Shown one piece after another: positions 15,678 to 24,698 of a stretch of DNA of 64,000 bases. The stretch is from Amycolatopsis roodepoortensis. Lineage in GTDB: Bacteria; Actinomycetota; Actinomycetes; Mycobacteriales; Pseudonocardiaceae. The translations under genes and the position numbers were made by a program. The notes beneath the pieces are model-generated. The model saw nothing but the letters and a program-made list of their open reading frames with translations. It was not told the origin of the DNA and ran no database searches. The stretch is taken from positions 1,550,001 to 1,614,000 of the forward strand of contig NZ_JADBEJ010000005.1 of assembly GCF_014873915.1 (NCBI RefSeq), written 5' to 3'. How positions within the stretch are numbered: the first letter of the stretch is position 1; each line of letters starts with the position of its first letter.

Positions 15678-17036
15678 TCACCAGACCGGGCGGTCGCTCC
15701 CCGCCACGTGCGTCGCTGCCGTCCACTGTGGATTCGAGCCCGGCAGGGTGCCCGCCATCTTGACCCGCGTGACCCGCCCGAGCTGCCCGTCGACCTCTTC
15801 GAGCCATTCGCCGCCGTCGAAACCGGCGGGCCCGGCTTCCTTGCGCCCCAAGGAGTTCAACCACTCCCCAGTCCCGGCGAGCGAGGTCCGGACGTGCCGG
15901 CTGCCGCCCTCGGTGGCCGCCTGGCGGACGGCGATCATGATCGCCGCCGCGGTGAGCCAGCCGGTCGCGTGGTCGAGCGCCTGCACCGGGAGCGGTCCCG
16001 GTCCGTCGAGCCCGGCCGTCTTGCCGCCCTCGTCGGCGATGCCCGACGCCATCTGCACCAGGCTGTCGAACCCGCGCCTGCGCGCCCACGGCCCTTCCCA
16101 GCCGTAGGCGGACAGGTCCGCGACCACGATGCCCGGGCGGAGCTCGGCGATCGCTTCCGGCGAGAAACCCTTGGCCACCAGCGATCCCGGCCGGAAACCC
16201 TGCAGGACGACGTCGGCCCGGGCGATCAGCTTGCGCAGCCGCGAGCGTCCGGCTTCGGTCTCCAGGTCGACGTACGCCGAGAGCTTGCCCATCCCGGTGT
16301 CGACGGCCAGCGGCGGCACGGTCGGCAGCTGGGCCGACCCGATGTGCATGACGGTCGCCCCGTGCGCGGCGAGCACGCGGCCCGCCACCGGCCCGGCGAT
16401 GACGTGGGTCAGGTCCAGGATCCGCACCCCGCCCAGCGGCCGGTCGGACTCGAACAACCGCACGGGTTCCGACGCCCCGAGCGGCCGGATCTCGGCGACC
16501 GGCAACCCGGACGACGCCTGTCCTTGCTTGTGCGCCAGCCACTCCTCGCGCGAGCGCAGCACGGCGGCGGCACCGCCGGCGCCGACGACCGCCGACTCGA
16601 CCTCGTACTTCGACTTGGCCGCGACGACCTTCTCGAACGCCGCGCGGGTCGCGGGCACGCCCAGACCCCAGCACACCGCGGACACGTGACGCGGGTAGTT
16701 GCAGTGCAGCCGCACCCAGCCGTCGTTCGCGCGGTAGTCGCCGGACAGCGGCGCGCTGAAGGGCACCGGCTCGCCGTCGACCCGGATGTACTGCTCGCTG
16801 CGGAACGACGCCGCGGCGTGCCGGGTGTCGACCGAGACCTTGCCCGGCTCGATTCCCCGTAGCCGCAACAGTTCCCCGGCGGCCAGCGTCGCCGCGGCGA
16901 TACTCGTCGTCGCCGCCTCCTCGACCCGGAAGGTCCCGGGCAGCACCGACTCGGGGCCGGTGATCTCGACGGCGTCTTCGGCGAGGGTGTCGCCGGTGAG
17001 CGTGGTCCAGACGCGCGCGTCCACGGAGGCCTTCAC
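15678..17036 (-). CDS. CaiB/BaiF family CoA-transferase-like protein
   Basis: A 452-residue protein of the class III CoA-transferase (CaiB/BaiF) family. The typical family opening LGGVRILDLTHVIAGP is not at the N-terminus but at 201-216. It is followed by the usual HGATVMHIG, LQGFRPGSL and VADLSAYGWEGPW segments. The first 200 residues look like a permuted or partial second half of the same fold (DGWVRLHCNYPRH), so this is a two-part arrangement rather than the classical single domain. The acyl-CoA substrates are unknown. The start GTG shares one base with the stop codon of hemQ, so it is co-translated with haem genes, which is unusual company for a CoA-transferase. Confidence 0.82.
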   Translation of the reverse strand: MKASVDARVWTTLTGDTLAEDAVEITGPESVLPGTFRVEEAATTSIAAATLAAGELLRLRGIEPGKVSVDTRHAAASFRSEQYIRVDGEPVPFSAPLSGDYRANDGWVRLHCNYPRHVSAVCWGLGVPATRAAFEKVVAAKSKYEVESAVVGAGGAAAVLRSREEWLAHKQGQASSGLPVAEIRPLGASEPVRLFESDRPLGGVRILDLTHVIAGPVAGRVLAAHGATVMHIGSAQLPTVPPLAVDTGMGKLSAYVDLETEAGRSRLRKLIARADVVLQGFRPGSLVAKGFSPEAIAELRPGIVVADLSAYGWEGPWARRRGFDSLVQMASGIADEGGKTAGLDGPGPLPVQALDHATGWLTAAAIMIAVRQAATEGGSRHVRTSLAGTGEWLNSLGRKEAGPAGFDGGEWLEEVDGQLGRVTRVKMAGTLPGSNPQWTAATHVAGSDRPVW

Positions 17037-17728
17037 TAGGGCAGGAGCGCGATCAGCTCGGCCGGTTCCACCTTGGTCCCGGTGTAGAACGGGATCTCCT
17101 CGCGCACGTGGAGCCGCGCCTCGGTGCCGCGCAGATGACGCATCAGGTCGACGATGCGGTGCAGCTCGTCGGCCTCGAAGGCCAGGATCCACTCGTAGTC
17201 GCCCAGCGCGAACGACGCGACGGTGTTGGCGCGGACGTCCGGGTAGTCGCGGGCCTCCTTGCCGTGGTCGGCGAGCATCTTGCGGCGCTCGTCGTCCGGC
17301 AGCAGGTACCACTCGTAGGAGCGGACGAACGGGTAGACGCAGATGAACTTGCGGGCCTCTTCACCGGCGAGGAACGCCGGGATGTGGCTCTTGTTGAACT
17401 CCGCCGGTCGGTGCAGCGCGACCTGGCTCCACACCGGTGCCGACGCGCGGCCGAGCGGGGTGTGCCGGAAGCCACTGTAGGCCGCCTGGACCTGCTCGAT
17501 CTCCTCGGCGTGCCACCAGATCATGTAGTCGGCGTCGGCGCGCAGCCCCGAGAGGTCGTAGACACCGCGGACGACGACGCCCTTGGCCTCCAGCGCGTCG
17601 AGGTACTCGGTGGTCTCCGCGGTCGCCTTCTCGCGGTCCTCGCCGAGCTTGCCCTGCTCGGCCCGGAAGACCGACCAGGCGGTGTAGCGGATGGTGTCAT
17701 TGAGCTCGTTGTAGTTCAGCCGCGCCAT
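17036..17728 (-). CDS. hemQ: Coproheme decarboxylase HemQ
   Basis: A 230-residue chlorite dismutase-like protein that converts coproheme to haem b with hydrogen peroxide in the coproporphyrin-dependent pathway of Gram-positive bacteria. The proximal haem ligand is H155 in KMLADHGKEARDYP. The catalytic tyrosine corresponds to Y132 in VYPFVRSYEWY. The arginine-poor distal side also fits HemQ rather than true chlorite dismutase. It lies 25 bp after the start of hemY's downstream end in the order hemE-hemY-hemQ, which is the expected route. The ATG at 17728 gives the standard MARLNYNELNDTIRYT opening. Confidence 0.95.
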   Translation of the reverse strand: MARLNYNELNDTIRYTAWSVFRAEQGKLGEDREKATAETTEYLDALEAKGVVVRGVYDLSGLRADADYMIWWHAEEIEQVQAAYSGFRHTPLGRASAPVWSQVALHRPAEFNKSHIPAFLAGEEARKFICVYPFVRSYEWYLLPDDERRKMLADHGKEARDYPDVRANTVASFALGDYEWILAFEADELHRIVDLMRHLRGTEARLHVREEIPFYTGTKVEPAELIALLP

Positions 17729-17753
17729 ACCGCCATCTTGGCACTGCCGGTGC

Positions 17754-19133
17754 TCAGGAGCCCTCGTGGGTCGGTGTGATCCCGGCGATGCGGCGGGCGG
17801 CGGCGTCGGCGGTGGCGATGCACGCCGGGAGCCCGACGCCGTGCAGCGTCGCACCCGCTACGGCGAGGCCAGGGACGGCGGTGACGGCCCGTTCGATCCG
17901 CTCGACGCGGATGAGGTGCCCGATGCCGTACTGCGGGAGCCCGCCGCCCCAGCGGGTCACCAGGGTGTCGATCGGCTCGGCGGTGATCCCGGTCAGCCGG
18001 GCCAGGTCGTCGCGGACCACGCGGACGAGTTCGTCGTCGTCGGCGTGCAGCGCCCCCGGTTCGCCGAAGCGGCCGACCGAGCCACGCACCAGCACCGGGC
18101 CTTCGCCGTACTGCGCCCACTTGCGGGAGGAGAAGGTGAACGCCTTGGCGGCGAACGGCTTCCCGGCCGCGTCCCGCTCCCCCGCGCCGATCAGCACGCC
18201 GGACGACTCCGGCAACGCGGTCCCCGGCGGGAGCGCGAGCGCGACCACCGCCATCGACGCGAGTTCGATCTTGCCGAACACCGTCGAGGCCACTCCCGCG
18301 ACACCGTCGAGCAGCCGTCGTGCCGATGGCGCCGGGACGGCGAGAACAACGGAGTCGGCGTCGAGGTCGCCGACCTTCCAGCCGGTGGGGGTGCGCTCGA
18401 GCGCCGTCACCGTGGTCCCGGTCCGGATCTCGGCGCGGGACAGCTCCGCGAGCCGGGCGATCAGTGTCCCGAGTCCGCCCAGGAGAGTGCCGAAGACCGG
18501 AGCCGTACTCGGCGAGGCGGGGATGAGCGAGGCGGCGCCTTCGGTGAGCGAAGTCGCTCCGCGATCGATCGCGGACGCGAGACCGGGCATGGTCGCGCGC
18601 AGCCCGAGCCCGTCCGCTCCCCCGGCGTAGACCCCGCCGAGCAGCGGGTCGACGAGCCGGTCCACGAGTTCGTCGCCGAACCGCTCGCGCAGCAGCTCGC
18701 CGAGCGGCACGTCCTCCGCGGGCAGTTTCAGCGGAGACAGCGAAGCCTCGGCCTCGACCAGGGCGCGCCCCTTCTCCGACAGCACTCCGGCGACCGCGTC
18801 GGCCGAGGCGGGAACGCCCATGACCGTGCCCGGCGGCAGGCCGAGCACGGAACCACCGGCGTGGATCTTGGCGCGGGCCTTGGTGGGGTGGACGAGGCTT
18901 TCGCCGAGCCCGACCTCACGGACCAGGGCGACCGCCTCGGGACGACGGGCGAGGAAGGCCTCCGCGCCGACGTCGTAGCGCTGTCCGGCGAGTTCGACCG
19001 TGCGGAGCTTCCCGCCGAGCGAGTCCGTCGCCTCGAAGACGACGATCCTGGCGTCCTCACCGAGCAGCGTCCGCAGCCGGTACGCCGCGGTCAGTCCCGA
19101 GATGCCGCCACCGACGACGGCGATCGTCTTCAC
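17754..19133 (-). CDS. hemY: Coproporphyrinogen III oxidase (HemY/CgoX, protoporphyrinogen oxidase-like)
   Basis: A 459-residue FAD-dependent oxidase. The dinucleotide-binding motif VVGGGISGLTAAYRL (6-20) and VFEATDSLGGKLRTV (about 33-47) mark the family. The C-terminal FAD segment is VAGATLHGVGLPACIATA. In actinobacteria this enzyme oxidises coproporphyrinogen III to coproporphyrin III, which HemQ completes after iron insertion (established for the family). The GTG start overlaps the hemE stop by 4 bp (GTGA), so the two are coupled. No membrane segment is seen, in line with a soluble Gram-positive-type enzyme. The ferrochelatase gene is not in the window. Confidence 0.94.
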   Translation of the reverse strand: MKTIAVVGGGISGLTAAYRLRTLLGEDARIVVFEATDSLGGKLRTVELAGQRYDVGAEAFLARRPEAVALVREVGLGESLVHPTKARAKIHAGGSVLGLPPGTVMGVPASADAVAGVLSEKGRALVEAEASLSPLKLPAEDVPLGELLRERFGDELVDRLVDPLLGGVYAGGADGLGLRATMPGLASAIDRGATSLTEGAASLIPASPSTAPVFGTLLGGLGTLIARLAELSRAEIRTGTTVTALERTPTGWKVGDLDADSVVLAVPAPSARRLLDGVAGVASTVFGKIELASMAVVALALPPGTALPESSGVLIGAGERDAAGKPFAAKAFTFSSRKWAQYGEGPVLVRGSVGRFGEPGALHADDDELVRVVRDDLARLTGITAEPIDTLVTRWGGGLPQYGIGHLIRVERIERAVTAVPGLAVAGATLHGVGLPACIATADAAARRIAGITPTHEGS

Positions 19134-20203
19134 GGCTGAAGCTCGTGCACCAGCCCGACCACGCGCGTCAGAACGTCCGGGTCGACGCCGGGCAGCACGC
19201 CGTGGCCGAGGTTGAAGATATGGCCGTCGGCCGCGCGGCCCTCGGCGTGGATGCGCCGGACCTCGGCCTCGAGGACCGGCCAGGACGCGTGCAGCAGCGC
19301 CGGGTCGAGGTTGCCCTGGACGACACCGCCGCCGAGCCGCCGGACGGCTTCGTCGAGCGGGATGCGCCAGTCGACCCCGACCACGTCGGCGCCCGCGTCG
19401 CGCATGGCCACCAGCAGCTCGCCGGTGCCGACGCCGAAGTGGATCCGGGGCACGCCGTAACGCGCGACCGCGGACAGGACCTTCGCCGAATGCGGCAGGA
19501 CGAACTCGCGGTAGTCCCGCTCCGAGAGCGCGCCCGCCCACGAGTCGAACAGCTGGATCGCGTCGGACCCGGCGTCGAGCTGCGCGGACAGGAAGGTGAT
19601 CGCCATGTCGGCGAGACGCCCGGCCAGGTCGTGCCACAGCTGGGGCTCGGAGTGCATGAGCGCCTTGGTGTGCTCGTGGTTGCGGCTCGGCCCGCCCTCG
19701 ATGAGATACGAGGCCAGGGTGAACGGCGCGCCCGCGAACCCGATCAGCGGTGTCTCGCCCAGCGACCCGACCAGCAGCCCGACGCCCTCAGCGACCCGCT
19801 CCACCTGTTCCGGCTCCAGCACCGGCAGCGCGCGCACGCCCGCGGCGTCGCGGATCGGCTCGGCGACGACCGGGCCGGTGCCCGCGACGATGTCGATGTC
19901 GAGACCCGCCGCCTTGAGCGGGACGACGATGTCACTGAAGAGGATGGCCGCGTCGACGCCGTGACGGCGGATCGGCTGGAGCGTGATCTCGGCGAGCATC
20001 TCGGGGTCGAAGCAGGCTTCGAACATCGAGGTGCCCTCGCGCAGCGCCCGGTACTCGGGCAGCGACCGGCCCGCCTGGCGCATGAACCACACGGGGGTGT
20101 GAGCCGGGCGTTCGCCGCGCGCGGCGGCCAGGAACGGCGCACCGGACAGGGCGCGACGGGCCGCCGGGACGGTCTGCGCGGGAGAAGCAACTGAAGGAGA
20201 CAT
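19130..20203 (-). CDS. hemE: Uroporphyrinogen decarboxylase
   Basis: A 357-residue cytoplasmic enzyme that removes four carboxyl groups from uroporphyrinogen III to give coproporphyrinogen III. Substrate-binding residues are seen in VWFMRQAGRSLPEYR (R42, R46) and the catalytic aspartate in ILFSDIVVPL (D91). The sequence GVDWRIPLDEA and GNLDPALL are further family signatures. The usual Tyr after AGR is Ser here (AGRSLPEYR), a small departure. Starts GTG (20206) and ATG (20203) are adjacent, and neither has a ribosome site, so a leaderless message is likely. It is the first gene of the haem operon, divergent from DUF3000. Confidence 0.95.
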   Translation of the reverse strand: MSPSVASPAQTVPAARRALSGAPFLAAARGERPAHTPVWFMRQAGRSLPEYRALREGTSMFEACFDPEMLAEITLQPIRRHGVDAAILFSDIVVPLKAAGLDIDIVAGTGPVVAEPIRDAAGVRALPVLEPEQVERVAEGVGLLVGSLGETPLIGFAGAPFTLASYLIEGGPSRNHEHTKALMHSEPQLWHDLAGRLADMAITFLSAQLDAGSDAIQLFDSWAGALSERDYREFVLPHSAKVLSAVARYGVPRIHFGVGTGELLVAMRDAGADVVGVDWRIPLDEAVRRLGGGVVQGNLDPALLHASWPVLEAEVRRIHAEGRAADGHIFNLGHGVLPGVDPDVLTRVVGLVHELQP

Positions 20204-20291
20204 CACGGTTCATGGTGCCATGTGCGCTCGGAGGCCTTACTCTCGGCGCGCCTGCGCCCCGAACCGGACGATCGCGTCTTACAGTCGGTTG

Positions 20292-20855
20292 GTGACCGCG
20301 ATGACGTCAGTACCCGATCTCTTCCGTGAAGCCGTCGCGGCGTTGCAATCGGTCCGGCCCCGTCCGGAGGTGCGGCTGGAGACGATGCGCCCGCCGCAGC
20401 GCCTCGCCCCGTGGTCCTACGCGGTGAGCTGCGAGGTCGAAGGACCGGCGGACGTACTGGCGTCGGGACGGCTCGTGCTGCTGCACGACCCCGACGGCCA
20501 AGAGGGCTGGGACGGGGTCCTGCGGCTGGTCATGTACGTCCGCGCGGAACTCGACCGGGAACTGGCGACCGATCCCTTCCTGCCCGCCGTGGGCTGGTCG
20601 TGGCTGACCGACGCGCTGGAAAGCTCCGGCGCGGAGTGGACGGCGCTGGGCGGCACGGTCACCGAGACGTCTTCGGCCCGCTTCGGCGACATCTCCGGTC
20701 CCGCGCGCACCGACGATCTGGAACTCCGGGCGTCCTGGACGCCGACGGACGCCGCGCTGCGGCCGCATGGGCAGGCGTTCTGCCAGGTGATGGCGAGTGT
20801 CGTGGGGCTACCGCCGGTCGGTGTGACGCTGTTCGAGCAGCGCCAGTCGTCCTGA
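20292..20855 (+). CDS. DUF3000 family protein
   Basis: A 187-residue soluble protein of the actinobacterial DUF3000 family. The family pattern is visible in FREAVAALQSVRPRPEVRLE, RLAPWSYAVSCEV and GRLVLLHDPDGQEGWDG. It ends with a region rich in ELRASWTP and GQAFCQVMASV. No catalytic residues can be assigned. It is conserved next to hemE and, more widely, near ribonuclease D genes in actinobacteria, as here. The GTG at 20292 gives MTAMTSVPDLF. An ATG three codons later is the alternative. No ribosome site is seen, suggesting a leaderless transcript. Confidence 0.85.
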   Translation: MTAMTSVPDLFREAVAALQSVRPRPEVRLETMRPPQRLAPWSYAVSCEVEGPADVLASGRLVLLHDPDGQEGWDGVLRLVMYVRAELDRELATDPFLPAVGWSWLTDALESSGAEWTALGGTVTETSSARFGDISGPARTDDLELRASWTPTDAALRPHGQAFCQVMASVVGLPPVGVTLFEQRQSS

Positions 20856-20914
20856 TCCCAGGGTCTCGGACACCACCTCGAGCCTCAGTAGCACCACCGG
20901 TCACACGAGAGCGC

Positions 20915-20961
20915 GTGAAGGCCCCCTTCCCTCGGCTCAGCCGAGGAAACTCGACCTTCAC
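20915..20961. repeat. Nested hairpin after DUF3000
   Basis: Outer arms GTGAAGG and CCTTCAC enclose a compact inner hairpin, CCTCGGC-TCA-GCCGAGG. It follows the DUF3000 stop by about 60 bp and may act as its terminator. The word GTGAAGGCCCCCTTCC recurs in the next hairpin, so these belong to one repeat family. Confidence 0.6.
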
Positions 20962-20970
20962 ACCTTCCCC

Positions 20971-21026
20971 AGTACATGAAGGCCCCCTTCCTTGCGCCTA
21001 GGTACAGGAAGGGGCCTTCATGTACT
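20971..21026. repeat. 21-bp inverted repeat
   Basis: The left arm (20971-20992, AGTACATGAAGGCCCCCTTCCT) and right arm (21006-21026) match over 21 bp, apart from one extra C on the left, with a 13-nt loop. This second hairpin is stronger than the first and contains the same AAGGCCCCCTTCC core. Confidence 0.75.
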
Positions 21027-21222
21027 TCGCTCGAGCGCCTCACGTACAGCGCGCGCCAGGCCTCCTGAGCCGCTTCGACCCTGTGAGCGCGTCGGCCACG
21101 GTGCCGACACGCCGGATTCCCATCAATCGAGACATAGCATTCGGGTTATATTGCGATCGGCGGCCATCTAGCGTCGCTAGGAAAGCTAGCGGCACTAAAG
21201 GTCCCTTGCTCTCCCCGCCAGA

Positions 21223-21275
21223 TCCGTGAAGGCCTCCATCCCTGCCCTCTAGGTAGGCAAGGAGGCCTTCACGGA
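21223..21275. repeat. 15-bp inverted repeat of the GTGAAGGCC family
   Basis: TCCGTGAAGGCCTCC (21223-21237) and its exact complement (21261-21275) frame a 23-nt loop. It is related to the two preceding hairpins through the GTGAAGGCC core. No gene boundary is close, so it is not an obvious terminator. Confidence 0.7.
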
Positions 21276-21923
21276 CAGCCGCAACGCTCACGAAGCGGCC
21301 GCAGGAGGCTTCGCTTGAGCCATTCGCGAGCCCCTCAGAGCGTCCGTACGCCCCCGAAGGTCGCTTGGCGGCCATCTGGACTAGACCAGCTCCCACCTGC
21401 GCGGAGCCGGTCGCTCAGAGGTCTGGACCACCCCGTTCGTGCTAACCCGGCTGTCACCGTCAGCAACAAGATCGCATCCGCCCGCGAGCACCCCGAGACG
21501 CTTCCGGAGCGTCACCGTCACTGTCACCGAGCGGAGCGATCATGACGCTCCGCGAAGTTGATCAAGCCCCATGCCGGAGCCGCTTTCCGGCTCCCGCCGC
21601 ACCGCCCGGCGAGGCTCCCGGGCAGAGGCACCGGCAGGTGCACGCCCCATCTGCACAGTCGGTCGCGCCCCGGTAACTCAAGTCCATCGCGTTCTTTCGG
21701 CGATGTGTTAGCCACCGGCTGTGTACTAGCCCGATCGTGTTACTACGAACTCCCTGAGTGACCACTGGTTTGAGATAGATACCCATTCGATCCCCCCGCG
21801 AAGGCCTCAGGGCGGCTACAGTGCCATCGACGACACCACTTTCGGTCTAAAGCTGGCGCGGCTAAACGGCCGAAAGTCCCGGTGCCGGTCGGGGGGCACG
21901 ACCGACTCCAGGGAGGTAGTGAC

Positions 21924-22640
21924 GTGGCTACCGTCGGCATTTCTCAGGCCGTCCGATCCACGCCAGCCGGTTCATTGCCGGCGAGCATGGTTCCGCACCC
22001 GCGGGAAGAGCTTTTTTCCGTGTTGGTGGTCGATGACCACCCGCTGTTGAGGGAGGCAATCTCAGCAAGACTCGCACAGATGGGTGCGGGCACCGTCCAC
22101 GAGGCCGCCACGGTGGCCGAGGCGAGGGCGCGAGCACAGGCCACCGGGCCTTGTGACCTGGCGATCCTCGATCTCGGACTGCCGGATGGCAGCGGCATCG
22201 AGCTGGTTACGGAACTCCGTAGCCACGGCTGGCCTCGAGTAGTGGTGCTCGCTTCGTCAGACGACCCGTACGCGGTCAGGTCGGCGTTCCAGGCCGGCGC
22301 CCAGGCATACCTGCTCAAGTCGGCTTCGCCGGTCGTGGTGACCGACGGCGTCCGCAGGGTGCTCGAGGGCGGCGTCTACGCGGACCCGAGCGTCGCACCG
22401 GTCCTGGCCACCGGCACCCGGGTCGCGGGCACCGACAACACCCCGCGCGAGCTTTCGGCGCGCGAGGTCGAGGTGCTGCAGCTCGTGGCCGACGGCCAGA
22501 GCAACAAGGAGATCGGCGAGGAACTCAGCCTCTCCGCTCTCACGGTGAAGTCTCACCTCTCCCGCATCGGGCGCAAGCTCGGCACGGGTGACCGGGCTCA
22601 GATGGTGGCGCTGGCCATGCGTGCCGGCGTGATCCGCTGA
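21924..22640 (+). CDS. LuxR-type response regulator (orphan)
   Basis: A 238-residue response regulator. The receiver domain (about 30-145) has acidic residues D37/D38 in VLVVDDHPLL, the phospho-acceptor D83 in LAILDLGLPDG and the conserved lysine in AYLLKSAS. The C-terminal LuxR helix-turn-helix is LSAREVEVLQLVADGQSNKE followed by LTVKSHLSRIGRKLG. No histidine kinase gene is beside it, so its partner is unknown. An N-terminal tail of 30 residues is unusual for this group. The GTG at 21924 is set by GGGAGG seven bases upstream. The long non-coding region before it suggests complex control. Confidence 0.92.
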   Translation: MATVGISQAVRSTPAGSLPASMVPHPREELFSVLVVDDHPLLREAISARLAQMGAGTVHEAATVAEARARAQATGPCDLAILDLGLPDGSGIELVTELRSHGWPRVVVLASSDDPYAVRSAFQAGAQAYLLKSASPVVVTDGVRRVLEGGVYADPSVAPVLATGTRVAGTDNTPRELSAREVEVLQLVADGQSNKEIGEELSLSALTVKSHLSRIGRKLGTGDRAQMVALAMRAGVIR

Positions 22641-22708
22641 CAAAGGCGAACAGCCCTGCGGGGCGGGCGGACCAGGCGCGGCCCGCTCGTCCCGTAGGGT
22701 CTTCACCT

Positions 22709-23974
22709 ATGGAAGGCGACCGACCCGGAGAACCGCAGACGGACCCGAAGACCGGCACCGACGACACCGGTGGACCGGTCCTGCTGCGTGAGCCCGCCGA
22801 GGGCACTCCACCGGTGATCGCCGACGCGACCGCCCTCGCCGAAGCCTGCGTGAAGATCGCGGGCGGCAGCGGGGCCATCGCCGTGGACACCGAACGCGCG
22901 TCCGGCTACCGATACTGGCCGAAGGCCTATCTCGTGCAGCTGCGCCGCGAAGGTGCCGGTTCCTTCCTCATCGACCCCATTCCGCTCGAAGGGCAGCTCG
23001 AACCCCTCGCGGAAGTGCTCAACAACGCCGAATGGGTGCTGCACGCAGCCTCTCAGGACCTGCCGTGCCTCGCCGAACTCGACCTGCGTCCGAAGAGCCT
23101 GTTCGACACCGAACTCGCCGGACGGCTCGCCGGGTACGAACGGGTCGCCCTCGGCACCCTCGTCGAGCTCCTTCTCGGCTACCAGCTGGAGAAGGGCCAC
23201 AGCGCCGCCGACTGGTCGAAGCGTCCGCTTCCCGTCGACTGGCTGAACTACGCCGCCCTCGACGTCGAGCTGCTCATCGAGCTGCGCGAGAAACTCGAAG
23301 CCGACCTGGCCGCCCAGGGCAAGCTCGAATGGGCCCAGCAGGAGTTCGAGGCCGTCCGCACCGCGCCGCCGCCCGCACCGAGGGCCGAGCCGTGGCGCCG
23401 GACGTCCGGTGTGCACAAGATCCGCAGCGCCCGCGGCCTCGCCGCCGTGCGCGAACTGTGGCAGGCGCGCGACGAGCTCGCCCGCAAACGCGACCGCGCG
23501 CCGAGCCGGATCCTGCCCGACAGCGCGATCATCAACGCCGTCACCGCGGACCCGAAGACCGTCGAGCAGCTGCAGGCGCTGCCGGTGTTCAGCGGCCGGG
23601 TCCAGCGCAAGTACACCGCGAGCTGGCTGCGGCATCTGCAGGCCGCCCGCGCGCTCCCCGCCGACGAACTGCCGACCCCCGCCCAGCAGACCGACGGACC
23701 GCCGCCGGTGAACCGGTGGTCGGACAAGGATCCCGACGCCGCCGCCCGGCTTTCGGCCGCCCGCGCGGCGCTGTCCGCGATCGCGGAGGACCGGCGGCTG
23801 CCGGTGGAGAACCTGCTGCTGCCGGAGCTGGTGCGCCGCACCTGCTGGCGTCCGCCCGCGGACCTGAGCGAGGATTCGGTCGCCCAGGTCCTGCGTGACG
23901 GCGGCGCCCGGCCGTGGCAGGTCGAGCTGACGGTGGCGGTGCTGAGCAAGGCACTGCACGCCACCGCCGCCTGA
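22709..23974 (+). CDS. rnd: Ribonuclease D
   Basis: A 421-residue 3'-5' exoribonuclease with a DEDD-type nuclease domain and an HRDC domain. The metal ligands are D60 and E62 (AVDTERASGY), D117 (AASQDLPCL), and the Y181/D185 pair in NYAALDVELL, which places it in the DEDDy subgroup. HRDC-like sequence is seen from about 235 (ALREL-type ARGLAAVRELWQARDELA). The family trims tRNA and other structured RNA 3' ends. An acidic N-terminal 35 residues is probably disordered. It starts 68 bp after the response regulator gene and could share its transcript. The ATG at 22709 is the first in frame. Confidence 0.93.
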   Translation: MEGDRPGEPQTDPKTGTDDTGGPVLLREPAEGTPPVIADATALAEACVKIAGGSGAIAVDTERASGYRYWPKAYLVQLRREGAGSFLIDPIPLEGQLEPLAEVLNNAEWVLHAASQDLPCLAELDLRPKSLFDTELAGRLAGYERVALGTLVELLLGYQLEKGHSAADWSKRPLPVDWLNYAALDVELLIELREKLEADLAAQGKLEWAQQEFEAVRTAPPPAPRAEPWRRTSGVHKIRSARGLAAVRELWQARDELARKRDRAPSRILPDSAIINAVTADPKTVEQLQALPVFSGRVQRKYTASWLRHLQAARALPADELPTPAQQTDGPPPVNRWSDKDPDAAARLSAARAALSAIAEDRRLPVENLLLPELVRRTCWRPPADLSEDSVAQVLRDGGARPWQVELTVAVLSKALHATAA

Positions 23975-23981
23975 CCCGGCT

Positions 23982-24638
23982 TCAGCCCTCCAGCAACGCC
24001 CGCGCGGCCCCACGCCGTGCGGTGTCCGGTTCCCCGAGACCGGCGAGCCTCAGCACGCCGTCGGCCCCTTCGACGGCGTGCGCCTCGACGTCCAGATCCG
24101 GCTGGTCGCGCCGGACGATCGCGATGCTCTCGACGAGCCCGAACACGAGGTCGGTCCGGATGCCGCGAAGGTCTCCGGGAACACCGGCCGCCGCGACGAG
24201 CGAGCCGTAGACGCGTTTGAGCTCCGCCCGCTCGGCCCGGAATCGCGCCAGCCGCGGCGACGAGATCTCCGGCAGCAGGTACAGGGCGCCGAGGTTGTGC
24301 CGCGCGCTCCCGAGCAGGTGGATGTCCGCGTAGGCCAGCGCCCACAGCCGCGTGCCGACCGGCGCGAGCTTGGCCGACAGCCCGCCCGCGACGTCCAGTG
24401 ACGGCCGGACGGTGTCCTCCAGCAGCGCCGCGAGAATGTCCTCTTTGGACGGAAAGTGGTAGTAGAGCGACGCCTGGCGCAGCCCGGCGCGTTCGGCGAT
24501 GGCCCGGGTGGTCGTCGCCGCGTACCCGGCACCGGTGAACAACTCCCCCGCCGCGTCCAAGACGGCGAGCCGCGCCTCCTGTTTGCTCGCGGCGGCGCCG
24601 CTGGCTCTCGGCCTGCCCACCCCGGTCGTTTTCGTCAT
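23982..24638 (-). CDS. TetR-family regulator of the guanidine/urea operon
   Basis: A 218-residue TetR-type regulator. The N-terminal helix-turn-helix contains AGYAATTTRAIAERAGLRQASLYYHFPSK, quoted here in part as TTTRAIAERAG and SLYYHFPSK. The C-terminal ligand domain is unlike well-known members. It is divergent from the permease-UAAP-carboxylase-hydrolase operon, across a 177-bp gap with a palindrome at 24699-24712, so it probably represses that operon and responds to guanidine, urea or an intermediate. This is inference from position. It ends 7 bp from the ribonuclease D stop, convergent with it. Confidence 0.88.
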   Translation of the reverse strand: MTKTTGVGRPRASGAAASKQEARLAVLDAAGELFTGAGYAATTTRAIAERAGLRQASLYYHFPSKEDILAALLEDTVRPSLDVAGGLSAKLAPVGTRLWALAYADIHLLGSARHNLGALYLLPEISSPRLARFRAERAELKRVYGSLVAAAGVPGDLRGIRTDLVFGLVESIAIVRRDQPDLDVEAHAVEGADGVLRLAGLGEPDTARRGAARALLEG

Positions 24639-24698
24639 CTATCCGATCCTGCCATTTCTCCGCGAAGATCTTTGTTACGTCCGGCGGTCGGCCCAGGT

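Larger units (their letters stand above)
20856..21923. other. 1-kb non-coding region with hairpins
   Basis: I see no convincing gene here. Open frames are short, overlap each other and lack the third-position G/C bias of the flanks. Three palindromes built around GTGAAGGCC/GGCCTTCAC fill the first 420 bp (listed separately). From about 21280 to 21880 the sequence is less GC-rich and has stretches such as TTGAGATAGATACCCATT that suggest a long promoter region for the response regulator at 21924. A further inverted pair CTTTCGG (21840-21846) and CCGAAAG (21869-21875) lies about 50 bp before that start. Confidence 0.65.

Noticed and set aside
21040..21396. A 118-codon minus-strand frame in the non-coding gap
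   Set aside because: It reads through the hairpin repeats, has no family motif, and its codon use lacks the strong third-position bias of real genes here.
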